Shown here: piece by piece, positions 25,893 to 34,963 of the stretch
How the letters are laid out: each line of letters begins with the position of its first letter
How positions within the stretch are numbered: position 1 is the stretch's first letter
DNA from: Alkalibacterium sp.
GTDB taxonomy: Bacteria; Bacillota; Bacilli; Lactobacillales; Carnobacteriaceae_A
Length of the DNA: 54,192 nucleotides
Reading direction: 5' to 3'
Assembly (NCBI GenBank): GCA_007692455.1
Contig: RECC01000085.1
Span: forward strand, 1 to 54,192
Translations under genes and position numbers: made by a program
Notes under the pieces: model-generated
Database searches by the model: none
What the model was told of the DNA's origin: nothing
Seen by the model: only the letters and a program-made list of their open reading frames with translations

Positions 25893-28208
25893 ATGGAAAG
25901 AATTGCAAAAGTTGACCCCTGGAAAGTCATTTCCACAGATGTAAAGGACAAAAAGCGTGTACAGGAAAGCCTGACGTCACTCGGAAACGGCTATATGGGA
26001 CTGCGTGGAAATTTTGAAGAAGGGTTCTCTGGTGATACTCATATCGGAACCTATCTGGCAGGTGTCTGGTACCCGGACAAAACGCGAGTAGGCTGGTGGA
26101 AAAATGGCTATCCGGATTATTTTGGAAAAGTAATCAATGCGACGAACTTTATTCCTGTAACTATTCTGGTCAATGGACATCAGATTGACTTGAATACAGA
26201 CGATGTCAGAGACTACCACTTGGAACTGGACATGAAAGAAGGGTTACTCAACCGTTCATTTATCTGGATGAAAGACGGCCTTGAAGTCAAATTCAGTTTT
26301 TCCCGTTTCGTCAGTGTGGCAACTAAAGAACTGGCTGTCGTCAATGTCGCTGCTGAAGTGCTTAGCGGACAGGCAACAATCGAAATGACACCACACCTTG
26401 ATGGGGACGTTGAAAACGAAGACAGCAACTATGACGAAATGTTCTGGATCGAACGAAACCGCGGTCTTAGACCGTATCCGTTCCTGACAACTAAGACGAT
26501 TGAAAATAACTTCGGTACGGATCGTTTCACAGTGACAACGATGATGACCAGTCAGACGGATAATCTGGAAAAGCGCTCCTCAGCTGATTCTGAATTGAAG
26601 GTATCAGAAACCTTCAGTAAAGATGTCTCAGCTGGCGATAAAGTATCGCTGACTAAACTGATTGCCGTAGTAAATAGCCGTGACATTGCAGAAAGTGACC
26701 AAGTCGAAGCTGCGCAGGCTATTTTAGATACCGCAACTGAAACTGGTTTTACCGGCTTGAAGGAAGCACATATCAATGAGTGGGCTACCCGCTGGAACAA
26801 TGCCGATGTAATTATTGAAGGCGATGAAGCCAGTCAGCAAGGTGTTCGTTTCAACATTTTCCATCTGTTCGCAACCTATTACGGTGAAGATCCACGTTTG
26901 AATGTAGGGCCTAAAGGCTTTACGGGCGAAAAATACGGCGGCGCAACCTACTGGGATACCGAATCCTGTATTCTGCCTATGTATCTGTCGATTACGGAAG
27001 AAGACGTATCCAAGCAGCTTCTTGTTTACCGTCATAACCAGCTGGAACAGGCTTATACAAATGCGCAGAAACAGGGACTTGAAGGGGCGCTGTACCCAAT
27101 GGTCACGTTCACTGGTATTGAATGCCATAACGAATGGGAAATTACCTTTGAAGAAATTCACCGTAACGGTGCCATTGCCCATGCAATCTTCAACTACGAA
27201 ACGTACTTTGGAGACGACTCCTATGCAGTGGAAAAAGGACTGGATGTTCTGGTCGGCATTTCCCGTTTCTGGGCAGACCGTGTGCATTACTCCAAACGCA
27301 ATGAAAAATACATGATTCATGGCGTGACGGGTCCGAATGAATATGAAAACAACGTCAACAACAACTGGTACACCAACACAATGGCGGCATGGACGTTACG
27401 CTACACACTTGAAACGCTGGAGAAAGCTTCGGATGAGAAGAAGCAGTCCTTGGCTATCAGCGCAGAAGAGAGTAACAAGTGGGCTGACATAGTTGAGCAC
27501 ATGTACTATCCGAAAGATGAAGAGTCAGGTGTTTTTGTTCAGCATGATACTTTCCTGGACAAAGACCTGCGTCCGGTAGACTCACTGAAACCGGAAGAAC
27601 GTCCAATTAACCAGAACTGGTCATGGGACAAGATTCTACGTTCACCGTTTATCAAACAGGCGGATGTCCTTCAGGGACTCTACTTCCTGGGACATGAGTA
27701 TTCAATGGAAGAAAAAGAGAAAAACTTTGATTTCTATGAGCCGATGACTGTTCATGAATCTTCTCTATCGCCGCTGGTTCACTCTATTCTTGCATCGGAA
27801 CTGGGCAAGAAAGACAAGGCCTTTGAGATGTACGAGCGTACGGCGCGTCTCGATCTGGACAACTACAACAACGATACAGAAGACGGCCTGCACATTACCT
27901 CGATGAGTGGCGGCTGGCTGTCAATTGTTCACGGTTTTGCCGGCATGCGTACCTTGACCGGTGGCTTGTCATTTGCTCCATACTGTCCAACTCAATGGAC
28001 AGGGTATCAGTTCAAGCTGAAATACCGTGGCCGTCTGATAGCTGTTCATGTGACTGCTGATGAAGTGGAATTCTCCCTTCAGGAAGGCGACGCATTGACT
28101 TTCACACTGTACGGAAAAGAAGTCAAGCTGGAAGATACACTGACTTCTACCTTGCATGAAAAAGAAGGTGTACCGGAAGCTACTCTGACCAACGCATTCG
28201 ATAAATAA
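25893..28208 (+). CDS. mapA: Maltose phosphorylase (GH65)
   Basis: 771 residues, cytoplasmic. Splits maltose with inorganic phosphate to glucose and beta-glucose 1-phosphate with inversion. The GH65 N-terminal beta-sandwich opens with SLGNGYMGLRGNFEE, and the (alpha/alpha)6 barrel contains the catalytic general acid Glu483 in TGPNEYENNV, at the place of Glu487 of the Lactobacillus brevis enzyme. The phosphate-site region HITSMSGGW near the C-terminus is intact. Length is typical. Trehalose and kojibiose phosphorylases are relatives, but the operon with a GH13_20 enzyme, the downstream pgmB and the maltose transporters favours maltose. It ends in a strong terminator, so pgmB is a separate unit or is reached by read-through. 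Confidence 0.94.
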   Translation: MERIAKVDPWKVISTDVKDKKRVQESLTSLGNGYMGLRGNFEEGFSGDTHIGTYLAGVWYPDKTRVGWWKNGYPDYFGKVINATNFIPVTILVNGHQIDLNTDDVRDYHLELDMKEGLLNRSFIWMKDGLEVKFSFSRFVSVATKELAVVNVAAEVLSGQATIEMTPHLDGDVENEDSNYDEMFWIERNRGLRPYPFLTTKTIENNFGTDRFTVTTMMTSQTDNLEKRSSADSELKVSETFSKDVSAGDKVSLTKLIAVVNSRDIAESDQVEAAQAILDTATETGFTGLKEAHINEWATRWNNADVIIEGDEASQQGVRFNIFHLFATYYGEDPRLNVGPKGFTGEKYGGATYWDTESCILPMYLSITEEDVSKQLLVYRHNQLEQAYTNAQKQGLEGALYPMVTFTGIECHNEWEITFEEIHRNGAIAHAIFNYETYFGDDSYAVEKGLDVLVGISRFWADRVHYSKRNEKYMIHGVTGPNEYENNVNNNWYTNTMAAWTLRYTLETLEKASDEKKQSLAISAEESNKWADIVEHMYYPKDEESGVFVQHDTFLDKDLRPVDSLKPEERPINQNWSWDKILRSPFIKQADVLQGLYFLGHEYSMEEKEKNFDFYEPMTVHESSLSPLVHSILASELGKKDKAFEMYERTARLDLDNYNNDTEDGLHITSMSGGWLSIVHGFAGMRTLTGGLSFAPYCPTQWTGYQFKLKYRGRLIAVHVTADEVEFSLQEGDALTFTLYGKEVKLEDTLTSTLHEKEGVPEATLTNAFDK

Positions 28209-28218
28209 ACAACAGATG

Positions 28219-28248
28219 AAAGGAGGGGACACGCTCCCCTCCTTTTTA
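28219..28248 (+). terminator. Terminator after maltose phosphorylase
   Basis: A perfect eleven-base stem AAAGGAGGGGA/TCCCCTCCTTT with a CACGC loop is followed by further T residues. Confidence 0.92.
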
Positions 28249-28308
28249 TTGACAATAAGAGCATAACTCAGTTCTGCCTTCTGTTGGTTTGGAAATGAAA
28301 GAGAGGAA

Positions 28309-28332
28309 ACGACACGCCGTCCGGCGCGTCGT
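28309..28332 (+). other. GC-rich hairpin in the mapA-pgmB spacer
   Basis: ACGACACGCCG and CGGCGCGTCGT pair over eleven bases with one A-C mismatch. There is no T-run after it, so it is not a normal terminator. It stands out by base composition from its AT-rich surroundings. Confidence 0.5.
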
Positions 28333-28431
28333 GACCCTATTAAAGACTCTTGTTTAACGGAATTATTTTTAATGTAAGGCTTCATTAGGAGTGTGGCTAT
28401 TTGTGCGTGGACTCAAATTGAGCAATAGTAC

Positions 28432-28735
28432 GAGTGGAGGGGCAAGAATGAAGCTTGCGGGAACCCGGCTGACAGAATCAGCTGAGTCACCGGTCAATGG
28501 CTTTTAGCCTGAGACTGAAAGGTGATAGTGAATTGAGTGACTGGTCAACACAAGGTTCAACCGTTACTCGCAGTTTCTTGTGTAACGAGTCACTGGCCAA
28601 CTGATTGCTGGCCGATAACTCATAGGCGTCAATCTTCTGGGTGACTGGTTAACTGACTGTTGACCCTCAACCCAAAACAAAATTTGCACTGAGTAACTAT
28701 GGAAACGACAAAACAATAAGTATGGAGGAATAAAG
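28432..28735 (+). repeat. Degenerate 52-bp tandem repeat array upstream of pgmB
   Basis: Units begin at 28432, 28484, 28535, 28587, 28639 and 28691, spacings 52, 51, 52, 52 and 52. Each starts with a version of GAGTGACTGGTCAAC: GAGTCACCGGTCAAT at 28484, GAGTGACTGGTCAAC at 28535, GAGTCACTGGCCAAC at 28587, GGGTGACTGGTTAAC at 28639. These four match pairwise at about 12-13 of 15 positions. The outer two are weaker: GAGTGGAGGGGCAAG matches at 10 of 15 and GAGTAACTATGGAAA at 9. Units four and five stay similar for 27 bases (20 identical). Several units also contain a small inverted repeat, e.g. ACACAAG/CTTGTGT at 28548-28583 and GGTTAAC/GTTGACC in unit five. The last unit runs into the pgmB ribosome site. 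Confidence 0.7.
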
Positions 28736-29395
28736 ATGATTAAAGGATTAGTTTTTGATTTAGATGGTGTGATTACAGATACGGCTGAGTACCATTATCT
28801 GGCCTGGAAAAGTCTGGCTGAAAAAATAGGCATTGAGATTGACCGTGAGTTCAACGAGCAACTGAAAGGCATCAGCCGTATGGAGTCGCTTGATTTGATT
28901 TTGAAGCACGGAAACAAGGAAGCGGACTTTACAGAAGCAGAGAAAGAAGAACTGGCTACCCAGAAAAATGAAGAGTACAAAGAATACATCAAGGAAATTA
29001 CGCCAGCCGACCTGCTTCCCGGCATCGACAAGCTGCTCAAAGAAGCCAAAGAAAAAGGCCTGGGCATGACCCTGGCTTCAGCAAGTAAGAACGGTCCGGC
29101 TATCATGAACAGCCTGGAAATCATGGACTTGTTTGACGGAATCGTTGATCCAGCGACTCTTAAAGCAGGTAAACCTGATCCGGAAATCTTTGTTCGTGGA
29201 GCTGAAATGCTTGGTCTGAGACCCGACGAGTGTGTCGGTTTTGAAGATGCAGAAGCGGGTATTGAAGGCATCAACGGAGCCGGAATGTTCTCTGTTGGAG
29301 TCGGTTCAGAAGATGCGATGCAGAAGGCGGATTATGCAGTGACAAGTACAGAAGAATTAAATCTGGATACTATTTTAGCGAAAGCAAGCCAATAG
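28736..29395 (+). CDS. pgmB: Beta-phosphoglucomutase
   Basis: 219 residues, HAD superfamily. Converts the beta-glucose 1-phosphate released by maltose phosphorylase to glucose 6-phosphate through beta-glucose 1,6-bisphosphate. Motif I FDLDGVITDT carries the phosphorylated Asp and the general acid Asp two residues on. The cap domain contains the family-typical LKGISRMESLD substrate loop. Motif II is SASKNG, motif III KAGKPDPEIF and motif IV GFEDAEAGI. Length is normal. The ribosome site ATGGAGGAA is strong. The alpha-glucosidase gene follows 20 bases later, so the two are co-transcribed. No clear promoter is seen; the 52-bp repeat array occupies the upstream region. Confidence 0.96.
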   Translation: MIKGLVFDLDGVITDTAEYHYLAWKSLAEKIGIEIDREFNEQLKGISRMESLDLILKHGNKEADFTEAEKEELATQKNEEYKEYIKEITPADLLPGIDKLLKEAKEKGLGMTLASASKNGPAIMNSLEIMDLFDGIVDPATLKAGKPDPEIFVRGAEMLGLRPDECVGFEDAEAGIEGINGAGMFSVGVGSEDAMQKADYAVTSTEELNLDTILAKASQ

Positions 29396-29415
29396 GAGAG
29401 GAGATTAAACGTATT

Positions 29416-31035
29416 ATGAAGTGGTGGCAGAATGCAGTCATTTATCAGATTTACCCGCGTAGTTTTCAGGACAGTAACGGCGATGGGATTGGAGACATTC
29501 AAGGCATTATCAGTCGACTCGACTATCTGGAAGAACTGGGAGTGGATGCCATATGGCTGAGTCCGGTTTATCAGTCGCCGAACGATGACAACGGCTACGA
29601 TATCAGTGATTACCAGGCTATTCATCCCGAATACGGCACGATGGAAGACATGGATGAACTGATTGAAGAAGCCAAAAAACGGTCCATTCGTATTGTGATG
29701 GACCTGGTCGTAAATCACACGAGTGACGAACACAACTGGTTTGTCGAAGCGAAAAAGGGAAAAGAGAATCCTTACCGGGACTACTATGTCTGGCGGAATT
29801 CAGTCGACGGAAAAGAACCGAATAATTTAGGGTCCACATTCGGCGGATCGGCCTGGGAACTGGATGAAACTAGCGGACAATACTACTTGCATCTGTTCAG
29901 CAAAAAACAGCCCGATTTGAACTGGGAAAACGAGCAGATGCGCTCGGACATTTATGAAATGATGAATTACTGGCTGGACAAAGGTATCGGTGGTTTCCGA
30001 ATGGATGTCATTGATTTAATTGGCAAGAAACCGGATGAGGAGATTACAGCTGACGGACCGAAACTGCATGACTACCTGAAAGAATTGCACGACAACACTC
30101 TAAAAGGACGTGATGTCATGACAGTCGGTGAGACATGGAGTGCGACACCTGAAACGGCTAAACTGTATTCTCATCCTGATCGGAATGAACTCTCAATGGT
30201 ATTCCAGTTTGAACACATGATGCTGGATGAACAGCCTGGAAAGACCAAATGGGATTTAAAGGCGCTTGATTTGCAAGAATGGAAAGAGGTGCTCACAAAA
30301 TGGCAGGTCGAATTAAAAGATGACGGTTGGAACAGTCTGTTTCTGAATAATCACGATACCCCAAGAGCGGTTTCACGCTTTGGAAATGATACAGAATTTC
30401 GTGAAAAGAGTGCCAAGTGTCTCGCTATTGTATCGCATATGATGAAAGGGACCCCCTATATTTTCCAGGGTGAAGAAATTGGTATGACTAATCGAAAGGT
30501 CAAGTCAATTGATGAAGTGGATGATATTGAAAGTATCAATATGTACACTGAACGTCTTGAAGAAGGGTATTCTGAAGAAGAGCTTCTGCATGTGATTAAC
30601 GTCAAAGGAAGAGACAATGCACGGACACCTGTACAGTGGAGCGCCGAGGAACAGGCCGGTTTCACCGAAGGCACACCATGGCTGCCGGTACAACCAAATT
30701 ATAAGGAAATTAACATTGAAGCAGCTCTGAAAAATACGGAGTCAGTCTTTTACACATACCAGCGTCTTATTGAGTTGAGAAAAAACAATCCGATAATGGT
30801 CTGGGGAGATTTTGAACTGCTGATGGCAGATCACCCATCGCTATTTGTATATAAACGCAGTTATGAAGGGGAAACGTGGCTGGTCTGTGCAAATATCAGT
30901 GAGGAACCAGAACGGTTGTTACTAAATGAACTGTCACTTAAATCAGAAATGATTATTTCAAATGCGAAGCGGACAACGGTCACTTCGGACGGGTTAGTTT
31001 TATCACCTTACGAAGCCTTTGTTGTCAAGCTTTAG
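29416..31035 (+). CDS. Oligo-1,6-glucosidase / dextran glucosidase-type alpha-glucosidase (GH13_31)
   Basis: 539 residues, cytoplasmic. Conserved GH13 regions: DLVVNHTSDEH, GFRMDVIDLIG with nucleophile Asp197, VGETW with the acid/base Glu, and NNHDTPR. Asp197 is followed by Val198. In GH13_31 a Val here goes with alpha-1,6 specificity (isomaltose, isomalto-oligosaccharides, panose), whereas Ala or Thr goes with alpha-1,4. This enzyme should therefore remove the branch points left by the other hydrolases. It is translated 20 bases after pgmB behind AGGAGAGGAG, and is followed by an operator and the malE promoter. Confidence 0.92.
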   Translation: MKWWQNAVIYQIYPRSFQDSNGDGIGDIQGIISRLDYLEELGVDAIWLSPVYQSPNDDNGYDISDYQAIHPEYGTMEDMDELIEEAKKRSIRIVMDLVVNHTSDEHNWFVEAKKGKENPYRDYYVWRNSVDGKEPNNLGSTFGGSAWELDETSGQYYLHLFSKKQPDLNWENEQMRSDIYEMMNYWLDKGIGGFRMDVIDLIGKKPDEEITADGPKLHDYLKELHDNTLKGRDVMTVGETWSATPETAKLYSHPDRNELSMVFQFEHMMLDEQPGKTKWDLKALDLQEWKEVLTKWQVELKDDGWNSLFLNNHDTPRAVSRFGNDTEFREKSAKCLAIVSHMMKGTPYIFQGEEIGMTNRKVKSIDEVDDIESINMYTERLEEGYSEEELLHVINVKGRDNARTPVQWSAEEQAGFTEGTPWLPVQPNYKEINIEAALKNTESVFYTYQRLIELRKNNPIMVWGDFELLMADHPSLFVYKRSYEGETWLVCANISEEPERLLLNELSLKSEMIISNAKRTTVTSDGLVLSPYEAFVVKL

Positions 31036-31073
31036 AGTTAGTTTATATAATTATCATAAGAACTGATACAACC

Positions 31074-31087
31074 TGATACCGGTAACA
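31074..31087 (+). promoter_or_regulatory. LacI/MalR-type operator upstream of malE
   Basis: TGATACCGGTAACA, 12-13 of 14 bases identical to the copies at 23851 and 45747. It lies 12 bases upstream of the malE -35 box. Confidence 0.65.
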
Positions 31088-31099
31088 TAAAAAAAACAA

Positions 31100-31128
31100 T
31101 TGAAACATTTGTCAAAACCTTATATAGT
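31100..31128 (+). promoter_or_regulatory. Predicted promoter of malEFG
   Basis: TTGAAA (31100-31105) and TATAGT (31123-31128) with a 17-base spacer, the best-formed promoter in the island. It leaves a leader of about 140 bases before malE, which contains an imperfect palindrome CAAAACGGTACCTTTTG near 31174. Confidence 0.65.
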
Positions 31129-31273
31129 TAGAATGTAATCACTTACAAAAACTTTTTTTAAGCCCTTTCATTCAAAACGGTACCTTTTGTCTGAGAGAGG
31201 CAAAGAAAAAGAAGTGACACCAAATGGTTTCAAATTTTTTAAAAAATAGTAAAAAAAACAGGAGGAATAATAC

Positions 31274-32602
31274 ATGCTTAATTCTAAATTTTGGTATAAA
31301 GGATTGTTACTGCTTTCAACAGCCGGTTTATTAGCTGCTTGTGGAAACGGTGACAACGGAGACACTGATGAAACTGCAACAGACGAGGACACTACAGAAG
31401 AAACTGTAGATGATACAAACGGTGATAACGGTGAATCTGCTGAAGGAAACGACGAAGATACGCCGGAAAAACCCGAAGTACTTACAATGTGGGTTAATGA
31501 TGAAGAAGTACAACTGGATGCTTACACAGAAATCACAGATCGATTTACTGAAGAATATGACATTGAAGTAGAAATTACACCATATGAAATGCTGGAACAG
31601 CTTGACGGTATGAGCCTCGATGGTCCTGCTGGTCAAGGCCCTGACTTATTCTTCCAGCCACATGACCGTATGGGAGATATTCACCTGCAAGGGTTGGCTT
31701 TAGATCTGGACTTAACTGACGATCAATTAGACCGTTTAGGTGAGTACAACGAAGAAGCGGTTCTATCTTTCAGCTATGAAGGTGAACAGTATGGTATTCC
31801 AGCAGTTGTAGAAACATACGCACTGTTTATCAATACTGATATCGTACCAGAAGCTCCTGAAACAATGGACGAACTGATGGATATCGCCCGTGAAGAAACT
31901 ACTGGAGATCAGTATGGTTTCATGATGGATGCAGCTAACCTTTACTTCACCTATCCATTCATAACTGCAGACGGTGGGTACATCTTTGCACAGGACGAGG
32001 ACGGAGTTTATGACACATCAGACATAGGCTTAAACACACCTGAAGCTGTAGAATCAGTAGAAACTATTCAATCATGGTTTGACGAAGGACTTATGCCATC
32101 AGGTACTGACCTGGAAGTTGCTAACAGTCTCTTCCTAGATGGAAATGTAGGGATGATTGTTAATGGTCCTTGGGCAATCTCTGAATACCGTGAAGCACTA
32201 GGTGACAGCCTGGAAGTTGCAGAACTGCCATCTCAAGATGGTGAGCCATTGAACTCATTCTCAGGAAACAAAGGCTGGTTAGTCAACTACTACACAGAAA
32301 ATGACTATTGGGCAACTGAATTAGCTTTATTCATCACTAATGAAGAAAGTTCACAAACTTACTTCGAGATGGCTGGAGAACTGCCTGCGCATACTGCTGT
32401 AGATATTGATGACGAGTTCCTGGCACCTATCTTTGCTCAAACTCAAAATGCACACCCAATGCCGAACATTCCTGAAATGTCACAAGTTTGGGAACCAATG
32501 GGTGACGCACTGAACTTTGTACAACAAGGTGAAGATGTACAGGGCGTATTAGATGAAGCTGTTCAACAAATTGAATCAGAAATTTCAATGATGGGTCAAT
32601 AA
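31274..32602 (+). CDS. malE: Maltose/maltodextrin ABC transporter substrate-binding lipoprotein
   Basis: 442 residues. The signal peptide ends in the lipobox LAAC (Cys about residue 23). A stalk of about 50 residues made almost only of Asp, Glu, Thr, Asn and Gly follows, then the MalE-type binding domain (about 75-440). Within it, GPAGQGPDLFFQPHDRMG is a conserved maltodextrin-binding segment, and VNGPWAISEYR lies in the second lobe. It delivers maltodextrins made by the secreted amylase-pullulanase to MalF/MalG. The ribosome site is AGGAGGAA. A ten-base hairpin follows the stop codon and may limit read-through so that MalE exceeds the permeases. Confidence 0.93.
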   Translation: MLNSKFWYKGLLLLSTAGLLAACGNGDNGDTDETATDEDTTEETVDDTNGDNGESAEGNDEDTPEKPEVLTMWVNDEEVQLDAYTEITDRFTEEYDIEVEITPYEMLEQLDGMSLDGPAGQGPDLFFQPHDRMGDIHLQGLALDLDLTDDQLDRLGEYNEEAVLSFSYEGEQYGIPAVVETYALFINTDIVPEAPETMDELMDIAREETTGDQYGFMMDAANLYFTYPFITADGGYIFAQDEDGVYDTSDIGLNTPEAVESVETIQSWFDEGLMPSGTDLEVANSLFLDGNVGMIVNGPWAISEYREALGDSLEVAELPSQDGEPLNSFSGNKGWLVNYYTENDYWATELALFITNEESSQTYFEMAGELPAHTAVDIDDEFLAPIFAQTQNAHPMPNIPEMSQVWEPMGDALNFVQQGEDVQGVLDEAVQQIESEISMMGQ

Positions 32603-32637
32603 ATTTAAAATCATTGCAAATTCAAACTAATTTGAGT

Positions 32638-32672
32638 AGGAGATTGAGCGATTTGACACTCAATCTCCTTCT
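32638..32672 (+). terminator. Intercistronic hairpin between malE and malF (partial terminator)
   Basis: GGAGATTGAG/CTCAATCTCC is a perfect ten-base stem with a ten-base loop, followed by TTCTTC rather than a full T-run. It most likely attenuates transcription or stabilises the malE message. Confidence 0.65.
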
Positions 32673-32757
32673 TCATATTAGTTATTATTATGAATGAAGC
32701 TTTTATCACATATAGTCTCTATGTGATTGTTTCAGGCCTGATAGAAGGAGAGAGATT

Positions 32758-34074
32758 ATGGCTGATAACGACAACCAAATCAAACCGTCTCAGACAAGAA
32801 CAGAAGATCTGAATCATAGCCCCAAAAAAGCTATGCTCTTATCGATTATTCCTGGTATGGGACAGATTTATAATAAAAGAAAACTGAAAGGAATCGCCAT
32901 TTTCATTATTTTCGCTGCTTTTGCAGTCGTTTCAATTGAATTTGTCGTTTCTGGTTTACAAGGCCTTGTTACCTTGGGTAACGAACCGCGTGTTGATGAT
33001 TCACGTGTGTTCCTAGTTGAAGGTATACTGGCAATGATTTTTGCTATTTTCTATGCTTCACTTTATTGGATTAATTTACAGGATGCAAAAAATGAAGCGC
33101 AAAAAATCAGGGACGGATGGACACCCGGTGGGGTTATTGAAAACTTCAAAAACTCCTGGGATACAGCTTTTCCGTATGTTCTGATTGGACCTGGATTTTT
33201 ACTGCTCATTTTTGTAGTTATTTTACCGCTTTTGTTTATGGGCTTCTTAGCCTTTACAAATTATAACTTGTATAACGCACCGCCTCGTAACCTGCTTCAG
33301 TGGGTAGGCTTTGATAACTTCACTCGCTTACTTACATTGGCAGAGTGGCGTCAAACGTTCATCAGTGTTTTGTCTTGGACATTAACCTGGACATTCGTTG
33401 CAACAACTCTACAGATTGCATTAGGAATGTTCTTGGCTGTCTTAACTAACGACAAACGCTTAAAAGGGAAAAAGCTCATCCGTACTGTCCTGATCTTGCC
33501 TTGGGCAGTTCCGGGATTTGTAACTATTATCATTTTCTCTGCACTGTTCAATGATAACTTTGGGGCAATCAACCTGGATATCATGCAGCCTTTGTTCAAC
33601 ACGACTATCCCGTGGATGACCAATGTCATGTGGAGTCGAATTGCGATTATTGCGATTCAAGTCTGGCTGGGCTTCCCTTACGTCTACGCACTTTTCTCAG
33701 GTGTACTGCAAGGGATTTCAGACGACTGGTATGAAGCTGCCGATATGGACGGGGCCTCACGCTGGCAGAAATTTAGAAATATCACGTTCCCGCATTTGAT
33801 GTTTGCGACAGGACCGTTGTTATTGACTCAATATACATTTAACTTCAACAACTTCAATATCATTTACTTGTTTAATGAAGGTGGACCAGCTGTGCGTGGG
33901 CAAAATGCCGGCGGTACCGACATTCTGATTTCCTGGGTATTCAGTCTGACCTTTACCAATTCACAATTCAGTATGGCCGCTGCTATTTCACTGATTCTGG
34001 GAGTGATTGTCGCAACATTTGCGTTCTTCCAGTTCAGACGATCACGTTCATTTAAAGAGGAGGGGACTATGTAA
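32758..34074 (+). CDS. malF: Maltodextrin ABC transporter permease
   Basis: 438 residues. Two or three extra N-terminal helices (about 25-125), as in Gram-positive MalF proteins, come before the BPD permease domain (about 140-435). The EAA loop reads WYEAADMDGASRWQKFRNITFP and contacts the ATPase. It pairs with MalG. The AGAAGGAGAG ribosome site is strong. The stop overlaps the malG ATG by one base (TAATG). Confidence 0.94.
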   Translation: MADNDNQIKPSQTRTEDLNHSPKKAMLLSIIPGMGQIYNKRKLKGIAIFIIFAAFAVVSIEFVVSGLQGLVTLGNEPRVDDSRVFLVEGILAMIFAIFYASLYWINLQDAKNEAQKIRDGWTPGGVIENFKNSWDTAFPYVLIGPGFLLLIFVVILPLLFMGFLAFTNYNLYNAPPRNLLQWVGFDNFTRLLTLAEWRQTFISVLSWTLTWTFVATTLQIALGMFLAVLTNDKRLKGKKLIRTVLILPWAVPGFVTIIIFSALFNDNFGAINLDIMQPLFNTTIPWMTNVMWSRIAIIAIQVWLGFPYVYALFSGVLQGISDDWYEAADMDGASRWQKFRNITFPHLMFATGPLLLTQYTFNFNNFNIIYLFNEGGPAVRGQNAGGTDILISWVFSLTFTNSQFSMAAAISLILGVIVATFAFFQFRRSRSFKEEGTM

Positions 34075-34952
34075 TGACTGATACTCCAAAGAAAAAGAGT
34101 AAAAAGCAAATGACTCGCAAACAGAGAAGTCGTTTTGAAGTAGGCGTTATTTACTTCATTCTGGCTATTATGTTCATTATCATTGCCTATCCACTCTTCT
34201 GGGCGTTCGCAATGTCCATGAACACGACAAGTAACTTATACAGCGCATCACTGAATCCGGCCGACTGGTCATTTGATAATTTCGTCTGGCTGTTTACGCA
34301 TCCTAGAAGTAATTACTTGATCTGGTACAGAAACACATTATTTGTTTCAGTTGTTGTATCATCTGTCACAACTCTGACGGTAAGTTTTGTAGCTTATGCC
34401 TTTTCACGATACCGTTTCAAGGGGCGTAAAAACGGCTTGTATGCCTTCTTACTCCTGCAGATGTTCCCAGTTCTCATGGCCATGGTTGCCTTGTTCATTC
34501 TATTGAATCTGGTTGGACTGTTGGATAATTTATGGGGACTGATACTGATTTATATCGGTGGAGGTATTCCGATGAATGCCTTCTTAGTTAAAGGATACTT
34601 TGACACCTTACCAAGGTCTTTAGACGAATCTGCTAAAATGGATGGTGCTGGACACTTTAGAATCTTTTTCCAGATTCTTCTGCCACTTGCCAAACCTATT
34701 TTATCCGTTGTGGCATTGTTTAACTTCATGGCACCTTTCATGGACTTTATCCTGCCGCGAATTGTATTAAGAAGTCCGGAGAACTTTACCCTGGCATTAG
34801 GATTGTACAACTTCGTTAATGCCCAGTTCTCAAATAACTTCAGCCGATTTGCTGCCGGTGCAGTATTGATTGCTGTTCCGATAGCAACAGTTTACTTGAT
34901 TTTACAGAAATACCTCATCTCAGGCCTTGCCTCAGGTGCGACAAAAGGATAA
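34074..34952 (+). CDS. malG: Maltodextrin ABC transporter permease
   Basis: 292 residues, six membrane helices. The EAA loop is LDESAKMDGAGHFRIFFQILLP. Translation is coupled to malF by the one-base overlap. No malK/msmX-type ATPase gene lies in the island; in related Firmicutes a shared MsmK/MsmX ATPase encoded elsewhere serves several sugar importers, and that is the likely situation here. The amylase-pullulanase gene follows after a hairpin and 85 bases and could be on the same message. Confidence 0.95.
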   Translation: MTDTPKKKSKKQMTRKQRSRFEVGVIYFILAIMFIIIAYPLFWAFAMSMNTTSNLYSASLNPADWSFDNFVWLFTHPRSNYLIWYRNTLFVSVVVSSVTTLTVSFVAYAFSRYRFKGRKNGLYAFLLLQMFPVLMAMVALFILLNLVGLLDNLWGLILIYIGGGIPMNAFLVKGYFDTLPRSLDESAKMDGAGHFRIFFQILLPLAKPILSVVALFNFMAPFMDFILPRIVLRSPENFTLALGLYNFVNAQFSNNFSRFAAGAVLIAVPIATVYLILQKYLISGLASGATKG

Positions 34953-34963
34953 TAAGAACACTG

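Noticed and set aside
26724-27320. A 198-residue minus-strand open frame opposite maltose phosphorylase
   Set aside because: It lies wholly within the GH65 gene, lacks a start signal and shows no recognisable domain.
28432-28735. CRISPR array as an explanation of the regular 52-bp spacing
   Set aside because: The conserved part is only about 15 bases and degenerate, the intervening parts are themselves partly similar, and no cas gene is present.
31160-31273. T-box or other known riboswitch in the malE leader
   Set aside because: Only a short palindrome and A/T-runs are seen; no T-box sequence or other conserved riboswitch core is present.
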